From contig JBLHND010000053.1 of assembly GCA_047622605.1 (NCBI GenBank), forward strand, positions 1-20,180: a stretch of 20,180 bases of DNA, given 5' to 3'. This stretch comes from Motiliproteus sp047622605. Lineage in GTDB: Bacteria; Pseudomonadota; Gammaproteobacteria; Pseudomonadales; Balneatricaceae. The notes below the pieces were generated by a model, which saw only the letters and a program-made list of their open reading frames with translations, searched no databases and was not told the origin of the DNA. A program made the position numbers and the translations under genes. Below, piece by piece: positions 1-6,163 of this stretch; position 1 is the stretch's first letter, and each line of letters begins with the position of its first letter.

Positions 1-316
1 CTCGTTAACAGGTTTTTGGGTAAAGTTACTGGTCGTACATTAAATGCATTAAATGATTTTCTAAAACGTAAATCCTGCTGCAGTCTTTTATCTGGATTAC
101 TATAATCGCTAATATAAAGCCACGCAGGACAATATTTTTAATATAAAAGGTTAAAAGTCTTTGTTCTGTATGCTACAACACACACAAAATTTTATTTCCT
201 GTTAGTAAGTCACAGGCTGTGAGTCCCGTTGTTTTCTGCAAGTCTGATAGATGTGAAATTCAGCAGGCTGACTCACAAGAGTGATTGTGGCGAGAGTTTT
301 GGAGTCGAGAGAGACT
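1..316. other. AT-rich non-coding stretch upstream of the channel gene
   Basis: No convincing coding frame is visible and base composition is clearly more AT-rich than the genes that follow. A 13-base perfect palindrome, TCACAGGCTGTGA, lies at 210-222 and could be a regulator site. Its half-sites are in the opposite order to a CRP site (TGTGA-N6-TCACA), so I do not call it one. The promoter of the downstream channel gene is expected here but I cannot place it. Confidence 0.4.
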
Positions 317-1843
317 ATGTGGGATCACATCAATCTGTTTGCCTGGCATGAAGGCATGCTTTCTGTAGCGGTTTATAGCCTGATCGTGGGGGTTATGCTG
401 CTGCGGTATAACGCACCCGGTAAAAAAGCGGTGCTGATCACGCTGGGGGTCCTGTTGGTCTCTTTGCTGGGCATGATACTCGGTGGCGTGCTCTCTTTTT
501 TCGAGCTGGCGTCATCCGCTGTGTGGATGCTTGAGCTGTCCCGGTTTTTAGAAGGGTTGGCGCTGATCAGGCTTAGTATGATGCTGATACTTAGGATTGT
601 TTTACCCAGGCTTCGGCTTAATGTGCCGATTATCCTGGAAGATATAATTGTCTTTATCGGCTACCTCGGTTGGATCATGGTGCAGTTGCATGATGCCGGC
701 CTAGAGCTTTCCAGCATTGTCACTACCTCTACGGTCATTACCGCGATGGTGGCGTTTTCGATGCAGGATACCCTGGGTAACCTGCTGGCCGGACTGGCGC
801 TGCAGTTGGATAATTCGGTCGATGTCGGGGACTGGATCCAGCTTGATGATATCAGTGGCCGCGTAGTGCAGATTCGTTGGCGTCACACGGCGGTGCAAAC
901 TCGTAACTGGGAGACGGTGATCGTGCCCAATAGCCAGATGATGAAGGGCAAATTTCTGGTATTGGGGCGTCATGGCGAGGATCCGGTTCAGTGGCGGCGC
1001 TGGATCTGGTTTAACGTGGGTTATCAAGAACGTCCACCAAGGGTGATCGAGGTGATCGAAACCGCCATACGTCGTCTGGATATTCCCAATGTCGCTAAGG
1101 ATCCACAACCCTCCTGTGTGCTGATGGGGTTTGAGGAGAGTTACGGGCGCTATGCGCTGCGTTACTGGCTGACCGATCTGCAACCCGATGATCCGACCGA
1201 TTCTATAGTGCGCACCCATATCTTCTCGGCGATGCAGCGTGAAGGGATGCGCCTGGCCTATCCAGAACAACATATACGAATGACCAAGGAGACCGAAAAG
1301 CGTGATGAGATGAAGATCAGTCGGCAGGTGGCGGATCTGGTCAATATGCTGCGCGGTATGACGTTATTTAATCGCTTTCCCGATGAGGAGTTGCGGGAAA
1401 TCGCACCGCGACTCAAGTATGCCCCCTTCGCCAGGGACGATATTATTACCCGCCAGGGCGCCCGCGCGAATTGGCTCTATTTCTTGATTGAGGGCCAGGC
1501 GGAAGCCTATATCGAGCTGGAGGGCCAGCCCCGCAAGCGGCTGTCAACACTCAGGCCTGGCAGTTATTTTGGCGAGATGGGGCTGCTCACCGGAACCCCT
1601 CGGATCGCCTCGGTCAGGGCGCTGGAAGATTGTCGCTGCTACCGCATGGATAAAAACCAGTTTCAAGAGGTGATGCACCGGCATCCGGATCTGGCCGAAG
1701 AGTTGTCTACCGATATCAATACCCGGGAGACTGGCCTGGACAGCCTGCAGACCCGTGAGACTATCGATCTGGTCGTCACTCAGGCGAAACCTTTGGCTGA
1801 CCAGGGCTGGCTCGCTAAGCTGCGCTCTTTTCTACGGGTCTAG
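317..1843 (+). CDS. MscS-type mechanosensitive channel with C-terminal cyclic-nucleotide-binding domain
   Basis: A 508-residue inner-membrane channel of the bacterial cyclic-nucleotide-gated MscS type. Hydrophobic segments lie at about residues 14-30, 38-60, 70-95 and 108-125. A pore-lining MscS helix follows (about 135-165, containing AFSMQDTLGNLLAGLAL), then the MscS beta domain (VDVGDWIQ, VIVPNS). The C-terminal third is a cNMP-binding fold (about 350-460) with the phosphate-binding cassette FGEMGLLTGTPRIASVRA starting near residue 418, including the Glu and Arg that normally contact the nucleotide. Known family role: ion flux in response to membrane tension and/or cyclic nucleotides. The ATG at 317 is chosen because GGAG/GAGAG lies just upstream. 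An in-frame GTG at 281 would add 12 residues. The stop codon is part of a repeat terminus (see the element at 1840). Confidence 0.88.
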   Translation: MWDHINLFAWHEGMLSVAVYSLIVGVMLLRYNAPGKKAVLITLGVLLVSLLGMILGGVLSFFELASSAVWMLELSRFLEGLALIRLSMMLILRIVLPRLRLNVPIILEDIIVFIGYLGWIMVQLHDAGLELSSIVTTSTVITAMVAFSMQDTLGNLLAGLALQLDNSVDVGDWIQLDDISGRVVQIRWRHTAVQTRNWETVIVPNSQMMKGKFLVLGRHGEDPVQWRRWIWFNVGYQERPPRVIEVIETAIRRLDIPNVAKDPQPSCVLMGFEESYGRYALRYWLTDLQPDDPTDSIVRTHIFSAMQREGMRLAYPEQHIRMTKETEKRDEMKISRQVADLVNMLRGMTLFNRFPDEELREIAPRLKYAPFARDDIITRQGARANWLYFLIEGQAEAYIELEGQPRKRLSTLRPGSYFGEMGLLTGTPRIASVRALEDCRCYRMDKNQFQEVMHRHPDLAEELSTDINTRETGLDSLQTRETIDLVVTQAKPLADQGWLAKLRSFLRV

Positions 1844-2061
1844 CAGCCTGTCGGACTTAACACTGATCTACTCGGCAACTGCTCCTGCGTTGCTTTGCAT
1901 CCATGCAGTCGTGCGGACACGTCGACTTTGGTCATTTTTCGGACTCTTTCTCGTTGAATAGATCCACTATTCGCCTCAAAAGAGTTCAAAAACTGCCTCA
2001 AAACGCTTTGCCTAAATCAAGAGGCCCTCGCGACGACCGGTCAAGCCCGACAGTCTGCTAG
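1840..2061. repeat. MITE-like fold-back element with 19-bp terminal inverted repeats
   Basis: The left end is CTAGCAGCCTGTCGGACTT (1840-1858). The right end, 2043-2061, read as reverse complement is CTAGCAGACTGTCGGGCTT, matching at 17 of 19 positions. The interior is a long imperfect inverted repeat centred near 1962-1976 (GAATAG/CTATTC core, then ACTCTTT/AAAGAGT and further arms), so the whole element can fold back on itself. It has no convincing ORF. The outer CTAG on both sides could be a 4-bp target duplication or part of the inverted repeat. The TAG of the upstream channel gene is in the left CTAG. A related terminus occurs at 18441-18466. The parent transposon is unknown. Confidence 0.72.
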
Positions 2062-2084
2062 CGATCTAGGACGTGGTGAGTCCA

Positions 2085-2108
2085 GCGCCGCCGAGTCGTC
2101 GGCAGCGC
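2085..2108. other. Strong GC-rich hairpin between the repeat element and ubiX
   Basis: GCGC-C-GCCGA-GTCG-TCGGC-A-GCGC forms a nine-pair stem with one C/A mismatch and a four-base loop. No T-tract follows, so it is not a typical intrinsic terminator. It could be a structured leader or remnant of the adjacent repeat. Confidence 0.4.
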
Positions 2109-2162
2109 CTCAATCGCGTATATTTAACCGATTGTATCAACGGCTAACAGGCTTACGGATTT

Positions 2163-2750
2163 ATGAGTAAACGATTGATTGTGGGGATGAGCGGAGCCAG
2201 TGGTGTGATCTACGGCATACGTCTGTTGGAGTTGCTGCGCGATATTCCTGAGATAGAGACGCATCTGGTGATGAGCAGCTATGCGCGCAAGAACATCGAG
2301 ATCGAAACCGAGCTGAGCGCGAAATACGTCGAGGGGCTGGCCGACGAGGTCCACAACTATCGTAATCAGGCGGCGAGCATCGCCAGTGGTTCGTTCAAGA
2401 CCGCCGGGATGATTGTGACTCCCTGCTCGATGAAGACCCTCTCGGCGATCGTCCATTCATACGCCGACAGCCTGTTGGTGCGGGCTGCCGATGTCACCCT
2501 CAAAGAGCAGCGCCGCCTGGTGTTGATGCCGCGCGAAACCCCGTTGCATCAAGGACATTGTAAGTTGCTGTATGAGGCCTCGGTGATGGGAGCGGTGATC
2601 GCCCCTCCTATGCCGGCCTTCTATTCCCAGCCACAGACGATCGATGAGCTGGTGACCCACTCCGTCGCTCGGGTACTGGATCTGTTTGATATAGAAACGG
2701 ATCAGATCAGACGCTGGCAGGGCAGGGTGCCGGGTGCGAACAATGAGTAG
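2163..2750 (+). CDS. ubiX: Flavin prenyltransferase UbiX
   Basis: A 195-residue protein, the usual length for UbiX/Pad1. It joins a dimethylallyl group to FMN to make prenylated FMN, the cofactor of UbiD-type decarboxylases, including the one in ubiquinone synthesis. The N-terminal flavin-binding loop GMSGASGVIYG is intact. TPCSMKTLSAI, VLMPRETPLHQGH and PPMPAFYSQPQTIDELV are the family signatures. It is cytoplasmic. The ATG at 2163 directly follows a short spacer. The next gene overlaps its 3' end by 8 bases, suggesting co-translation. A UbiD partner is not in the window. Confidence 0.93.
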   Translation: MSKRLIVGMSGASGVIYGIRLLELLRDIPEIETHLVMSSYARKNIEIETELSAKYVEGLADEVHNYRNQAASIASGSFKTAGMIVTPCSMKTLSAIVHSYADSLLVRAADVTLKEQRRLVLMPRETPLHQGHCKLLYEASVMGAVIAPPMPAFYSQPQTIDELVTHSVARVLDLFDIETDQIRRWQGRVPGANNE

Positions 2751-3249
2751 CTCCGAGGCTGAGTTGCGCGCCGAGATCACCGCGTTGCTGCAAGGCAGCC
2801 AGACGTTGACCTTAGCGACGCTGAGTGCACCGGCAGCGGTGGGCGGGGTGGTCGAGCCCTGGGCTGCCGAGTTGTTTTTTGTTAACGATGATGACCTGGC
2901 CCTGTATTTTATCTCCAGTGCGGATTCGCGTCATAGCCGGGACCTGCTGCAGAGTCCGCAGGTTGCGGCGACGGTCAGCACCCACGTCAGTGACTGGTTT
3001 TGTGCTAAGGGGTTGCAGATTTGCGGGCAGGCCGCTGAGGTTCCTGAATCGCAGCGTGCCGCGGTACTGGCGCTTTATTTGCACAAATCTCCCCAGCTGC
3101 AGGCGGTGTATCTGACGCCTGCCAATGCGGGCGAAGAGGCCATTCGCGAGCGTCTTATCAAGAGCTGTTTCTTCGTCATCCGGCCAGACTGGATTCGATT
3201 GATCGATAACAATATACAGTTTGCCTCCAAGCGAGAACTGCGGCTGTAG
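2743..3249 (+). CDS. Pyridoxamine 5'-phosphate oxidase-like (YhbP/UPF0306-type) flavin-binding protein
   Basis: A 168-residue cytoplasmic split-barrel protein. The order TLATLSAP, LYFISSADSRHSRDL, VAATVS, LQICGQAAEV, FFVIRPDWIRLIDNNIQFASKRELRL follows the YhbP-type layout, whose conserved end in E. coli is similar (aspartate-asparagine, then a Lys-rich tail). Members bind or are predicted to bind FMN; the substrate is unknown. The start is ambiguous: the ATG at 2743 overlaps the end of ubiX by 8 bases, and a GTG at 2734 adds three residues. The tight overlap with ubiX hints at a flavin-related job, which is inference only. Confidence 0.78.
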   Translation: MSSSEAELRAEITALLQGSQTLTLATLSAPAAVGGVVEPWAAELFFVNDDDLALYFISSADSRHSRDLLQSPQVAATVSTHVSDWFCAKGLQICGQAAEVPESQRAAVLALYLHKSPQLQAVYLTPANAGEEAIRERLIKSCFFVIRPDWIRLIDNNIQFASKRELRL

Positions 3250-3279
3250 GAGCCTTAACGGCGACAGACTGAAGCCTAA

Positions 3280-3319
3280 CCCACACCCCCCTGTGGGCGC
3301 CTGCCTGCAGGCGCTTTCT
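3280..3319 (+). terminator. Tandem hairpins, likely terminator of the ubiX operon
   Basis: A first hairpin CCCACA-N6-TGTGGG (3280-3297) directly abuts a second, GCGCCTG-CCTG-CAGGCGC (3297-3314), which is followed by TTTCT. The T-tract is short, so termination strength is uncertain. A further GCAGGCGC copy occurs about 20 bases on. Confidence 0.5.
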
Positions 3320-3534
3320 ACCAGAAACCCCGCCGCAGGCGCTAAATATACACGTCTAAAGTACTGGTTTTTGTGCGCCAAAGTACCCTGTTGTGTCTGA
3401 ATCTGGATGGGTAATCTGAAAGGGAAATCTGTGTTGCTCTGAAAACAGTAGTGACAAGTGCTGCCGAGCTTATCGATAACCGAGGGCTTCAGCAGGGCCG
3501 GCAACGCCACCCAATACAACAAGAAGGTACCGCT

Positions 3535-5055
3535 ATGATCTACGCAAATCCAGGTTCAGAAGGAGCCGTCGTCTCTTTTAAGAAGCGCTACGGTAACTAC
3601 ATCGGCGGCGAGTTTGTTGCCCCCGTCGAAGGCCGTTATTTTACTAACACCACGCCTGTTACCGGTGAGGTGATCGCCGAGATCCCACGCTCCTGTGCGG
3701 CTGATGTTGAAAAGGCGCTGGATGCGGCCCATGCGGCGAAAGATGCCTGGGGCAAGGCCTCGGTCACCGAACGCTCCAATGTCCTGCTTAAGATCGCCGA
3801 TCGGATCGAGGCTAACCTGGAAATGCTGGCGGTGGCCGAAGCCTGGGATAACGGTAAATCGGTGCGTGAAACGCTGGCGGCGGATGTCCCGCTGGCCATC
3901 GATCATTTCCGCTACTATGCCGGTTGTATCCGTGCTCAGGAAGGCGGTGTCTCTGAGATCGATGAGCACACCGTGGCTTACCATTTCCATGAGCCTCTGG
4001 GTGTGGTCGCGCAGATCATTCCCTGGAACTTTCCACTACTGATGGCCGCCTGGAAACTGGCACCGGCACTGGTTGCCGGCAACTGTGTGATTATGAAGCC
4101 TGCCGAGCAGACGCCGATGTCGATCATGTTGTTGATGGAGTTGATTGGTGACCTGTTGCCACCGGGGGTACTGAATATTATTCAGGGTTATGGTGAAGAG
4201 GCGGGTCAGGCGCTGGCGACCAGCACTCGGATCGACAAGATTGCCTTTACCGGGTCGACCCCGATCGGCAGCCATATCCTCAAATGTGCCGCTGAGAACA
4301 TCATTCCCTCTACGGTCGAGCTGGGGGGTAAGTCGCCTAACATCTTCTTTGAAGATGTGATGGACCAGGAAGAGGATTACATCAGCAAATGTGTCGAAGG
4401 CGCCGTGCTGGGATTCTTTAACCAGGGTGAGGTCTGCACCAGTCCCTCACGGCTGCTGATTCAGGAGTCGATCTACGAGACATTTATGGCTCGAGTAATC
4501 GAACGTATCAAGTTGATCAAGCGTGGCAACCCGCTGGATACCGAGACCATGGTCGGTGCCCAGGCATCACAAGAGCAGTTCGAGCGGATCCTGGGCTACC
4601 TGGATATCGGTAAGCAGGAGGGTGCCCAGGTGCTGATCGGCGGCAAGGTCGCGGCGGTGGGTGCTGAGTTTGGCGGTGGCTATTATGTCGAGCCGACGCT
4701 TCTCAAGGGCGAGAACTCGATGCGGGTGTTCCAGGAAGAGATCTTTGGTCCGGTGGTCAGTGTCACCACCTTTAAAGATGAAGCCGAGGCGCTGTATATC
4801 GCCAACGACACTGAGTTTGGCCTGGGGGCCGGTCTCTGGACCCGTGATATGAACCGTGCCTACCGCATGGGTCGTGCAATCAAGGCGGGCCGGGTATGGA
4901 CCAACTGTTACCACGCCTATCCGGCACACGCGGCATTCGGCGGCTACAAGAAGTCCGGTATCGGCCGTGAAAACCACAAGATGATGCTCGATCATTACCA
5001 GCAGACCAAGAACCTGTTGGTCAGCTACAGCACCAGCCCGCTCGGATTCTTCTAA
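3535..5055 (+). CDS. exaC: NAD+-dependent (acet)aldehyde dehydrogenase, ExaC type
   Basis: A 506-residue aldehyde dehydrogenase, the same length as Pseudomonas ExaC and, from memory, nearly collinear with it from the N-terminal YANPGSEGA...SFKKRYGN to the C-terminal PLGFF. Catalytic Cys301 is in NQGEVCTSPSR and general-base Glu262 in VELGGKSPN. The transition-state Asn165 is in PWNFP, and the NAD-binding loop is FTGSTPIG (239-245). In Pseudomonas, ExaC oxidises the acetaldehyde made by a PQQ-dependent ethanol dehydrogenase, which fits the pqq operon 7.5 kb downstream. The ATG at 3535 has AAGAAGG just upstream; a longer in-frame GTG at 3451 gives non-conserved N-terminal sequence and is rejected. 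Confidence 0.93.
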   Translation: MIYANPGSEGAVVSFKKRYGNYIGGEFVAPVEGRYFTNTTPVTGEVIAEIPRSCAADVEKALDAAHAAKDAWGKASVTERSNVLLKIADRIEANLEMLAVAEAWDNGKSVRETLAADVPLAIDHFRYYAGCIRAQEGGVSEIDEHTVAYHFHEPLGVVAQIIPWNFPLLMAAWKLAPALVAGNCVIMKPAEQTPMSIMLLMELIGDLLPPGVLNIIQGYGEEAGQALATSTRIDKIAFTGSTPIGSHILKCAAENIIPSTVELGGKSPNIFFEDVMDQEEDYISKCVEGAVLGFFNQGEVCTSPSRLLIQESIYETFMARVIERIKLIKRGNPLDTETMVGAQASQEQFERILGYLDIGKQEGAQVLIGGKVAAVGAEFGGGYYVEPTLLKGENSMRVFQEEIFGPVVSVTTFKDEAEALYIANDTEFGLGAGLWTRDMNRAYRMGRAIKAGRVWTNCYHAYPAHAAFGGYKKSGIGRENHKMMLDHYQQTKNLLVSYSTSPLGFF

Positions 5056-5094
5056 GCGGTCCTTTCTCTCCACCTCTTTGTTCCCAAAAAAAGA

Positions 5095-5120
5095 AAGCCG
5101 CACCCCCGCAGGTGCGGCTT
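5095..5120. terminator. Perfect 10-bp hairpin with an A-tract on its 5' side
   Basis: AAGCCGCACC-CCCGCA-GGTGCGGCTT, 40 bases after exaC. The A-run (5086-5092) precedes the stem and no T-run follows. On sequence it is therefore a better intrinsic terminator for the minus strand than for exaC itself. Confidence 0.55.
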
Positions 5121-5131
5121 CAGGTAACACG

Positions 5132-5147
5132 CTATCTATCTATCTAT
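5132..5147. repeat. CTAT tetranucleotide microsatellite, four copies
   Basis: Four uninterrupted CTAT units between the two hairpins that follow exaC, then a duplicated CTATTGGTGG (about 5144-5153 and 5159-5168). It is non-coding. Confidence 0.7.
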
Positions 5148-5178
5148 TGGTGGACTCTCTATTGGTGGGTACTGCCAC

Positions 5179-5209
5179 ACCCCGGCCCTCTATGAGCGCC
5201 GGGGTTTTT
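5179..5209 (+). terminator. Intrinsic terminator downstream of exaC
   Basis: ACCCCGGC-N11-GCCGGGGT is a perfect 8-bp GC-rich stem immediately followed by five T residues (5205-5209). The orientation fits exaC, about 125 bases after its stop codon. Confidence 0.75.
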
Positions 5210-5225
5210 ATGTACAGGATGTACG

Positions 5226-5418
5226 GTATGTACCGAGAGCCATGGATGGCGGTAGGGACGATGTACAGGGCCGTTGTCAGTTCCCGACAACAACGGCATA
5301 CCTGCGTCCCTGCAGGCAATGTACGTGCAGTTTTTTGCTCCTGCAAAAGCTGCACTTCCGCCGTCCCTGGCGGTCGTATGTACCGAGAGCCATGGATGGC
5401 GGTAGGGACGATGTACAG
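5226..5418. repeat. 43-bp exact direct repeat flanking a cluster of hairpins
   Basis: Two identical 43-base copies lie at 5226-5268 and 5376-5418, beginning GTATGTACCGAGAGCCATGG and ending GACGATGTACAG. The 107 bases between them are dense in inverted repeats: CCGTTGT/ACAACGG, CCTGC/GCAGG, GTGCAG..TTTTGC/GCAAAA..CTGCAC and CCGCC/GGCGG. Open frames that cross it are repeat-driven and not coding-like. It looks like an interspersed intergenic repeat or a structured RNA locus rather than a gene. Confidence 0.72.
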
Positions 5419-5547
5419 CCTTCTGGACTAGATTAGCGCCAGAAAATGCCGCATGATCAAGTCGATATCTAGATACTGTTCGAGTTACTCGATCGGTATG
5501 GGCGTTGTGCCCCTCCTTATTCTCGACTCAGACAGGACTCTGTTTTC

Positions 5548-5832
5548 ATGAACTTAGATAAATCCAAGAAGCTGATAGCCAAGAAAGCCAAGCGCGGGTT
5601 TCAGGGGTATCCGCTGATCAGTATTGCCTATTATGGTCCGCACGATCAGCTGGCCACCCAGGTTGTTCTAAGCTTTGTCGCCGAGGAAGATGCGCCCGCG
5701 CAGTTGGAAAAATTCAGTACCCAGACCGATGCGCGTGAGGATGCGACGGTGCAATCGACCATCGTCAAAATCATCGAGCGCTCGGGCGCTAAGACCCTCC
5801 GTCTGGAGCCCCTTGTTCAGGAATGTTCGTAG
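5548..5832 (+). CDS. Small conserved hypothetical protein
   Basis: A 94-residue soluble protein with a very basic N-terminus (MNLDKSKKLIAKKAKRGF), a Gly-Tyr-Pro turn, a beta-rich middle (SIAYYGPHDQLATQVVLSFV) and an acidic C-terminal half. It has no signal peptide or membrane segment. I recall similar short proteins starting MNL-K-KLIAK-AK-GFQGYP in proteobacteria but know no function. Codon use matches neighbouring genes and an AGGA lies upstream of the ATG, supporting a real gene. It follows exaC but is separated from it by terminators and repeats, so it probably has its own promoter. Confidence 0.72.
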   Translation: MNLDKSKKLIAKKAKRGFQGYPLISIAYYGPHDQLATQVVLSFVAEEDAPAQLEKFSTQTDAREDATVQSTIVKIIERSGAKTLRLEPLVQECS

Positions 5833-6163
5833 CCGATTATGAGCGTTTATACCTGTTTTATACCTGTTTTATACCTACAGGGTGGGGGAGGGGGGGTTAT
5901 CCGATAGGCTGCAAGGGTTGAAGTAATGCGGGGTGGGCTGTTAAACCCCACTTAAACAGTTGTTTGATACTGCTTGTCCGTAGAGATTTGTAGTGGTAAT
6001 CTGCCGTTCTTTACTGTTCAAAAGGTTAGTTAGCGGAGGCAGATCTATCGCCCGCTTAGATCTGTTGTGAGGTCCAGGGATAGAATTCGCTTCATCGGCA
6101 TGACAGCGTGCCCAGTGCGCATTTTGGCGGTCATGGTTTAGCTGTTTGAACTGGATATCTGCT
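5833..6163. other. Intergenic region with short tandem repeat, G-tract and dyad
   Basis: No coding frame is supported. It contains nearly three copies of an 11-base unit, TTTATACCTGT (5846-5876). A G-rich run at about 5880-5896 has G5 and G7 tracts. A long dyad lies at 6040-6064 and is listed separately. The promoter for the five-gene operon is expected here. Confidence 0.5.
6040..6064. promoter_or_regulatory. Perfect 8-9-8 inverted repeat, candidate operator of the downstream operon
   Basis: CAGATCTA-TCGCCCGCT-TAGATCTG, 100 bases before the binding-protein start. The perfect 8-bp arms are not followed by a T-tract. This makes an operator or leader hairpin more likely than a terminator. The cognate regulator is unknown. 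Confidence 0.4.

Noticed and set aside
210..222. CRP-type site upstream of the channel gene
   Set aside because: The half-sites are in the opposite order (TCACA..TGTGA) and the spacing is wrong for CRP.
1755..1961. 68-codon frame running from the channel gene into the repeat element
   Set aside because: It starts inside the channel gene in another frame and continues into non-coding fold-back sequence.
3380..3450. A sigma-54 promoter upstream of exaC
   Set aside because: No GG-N10-GC arrangement with correct spacing was found; the nearest candidates are off by one or two bases.
2812..3522. Long antisense frame opposite the YhbP-like gene
   Set aside because: It is a shadow of the GC-rich coding strand and runs through the terminator hairpins; the plus-strand protein has a recognisable family.
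5226..5418. Two identical repeats, considered as a CRISPR array
   Set aside because: Only two copies, 43 bp each, with a 107-base structured interval instead of ~30-base unique spacers, and no cas genes.
5078..5436. Overlapping open frames crossing the repeat locus
   Set aside because: They exist because the 43-bp repeat lacks stops; they begin inside exaC's 3' region or in repeats, cross two hairpins and give repeated peptide segments with no ribosome site.
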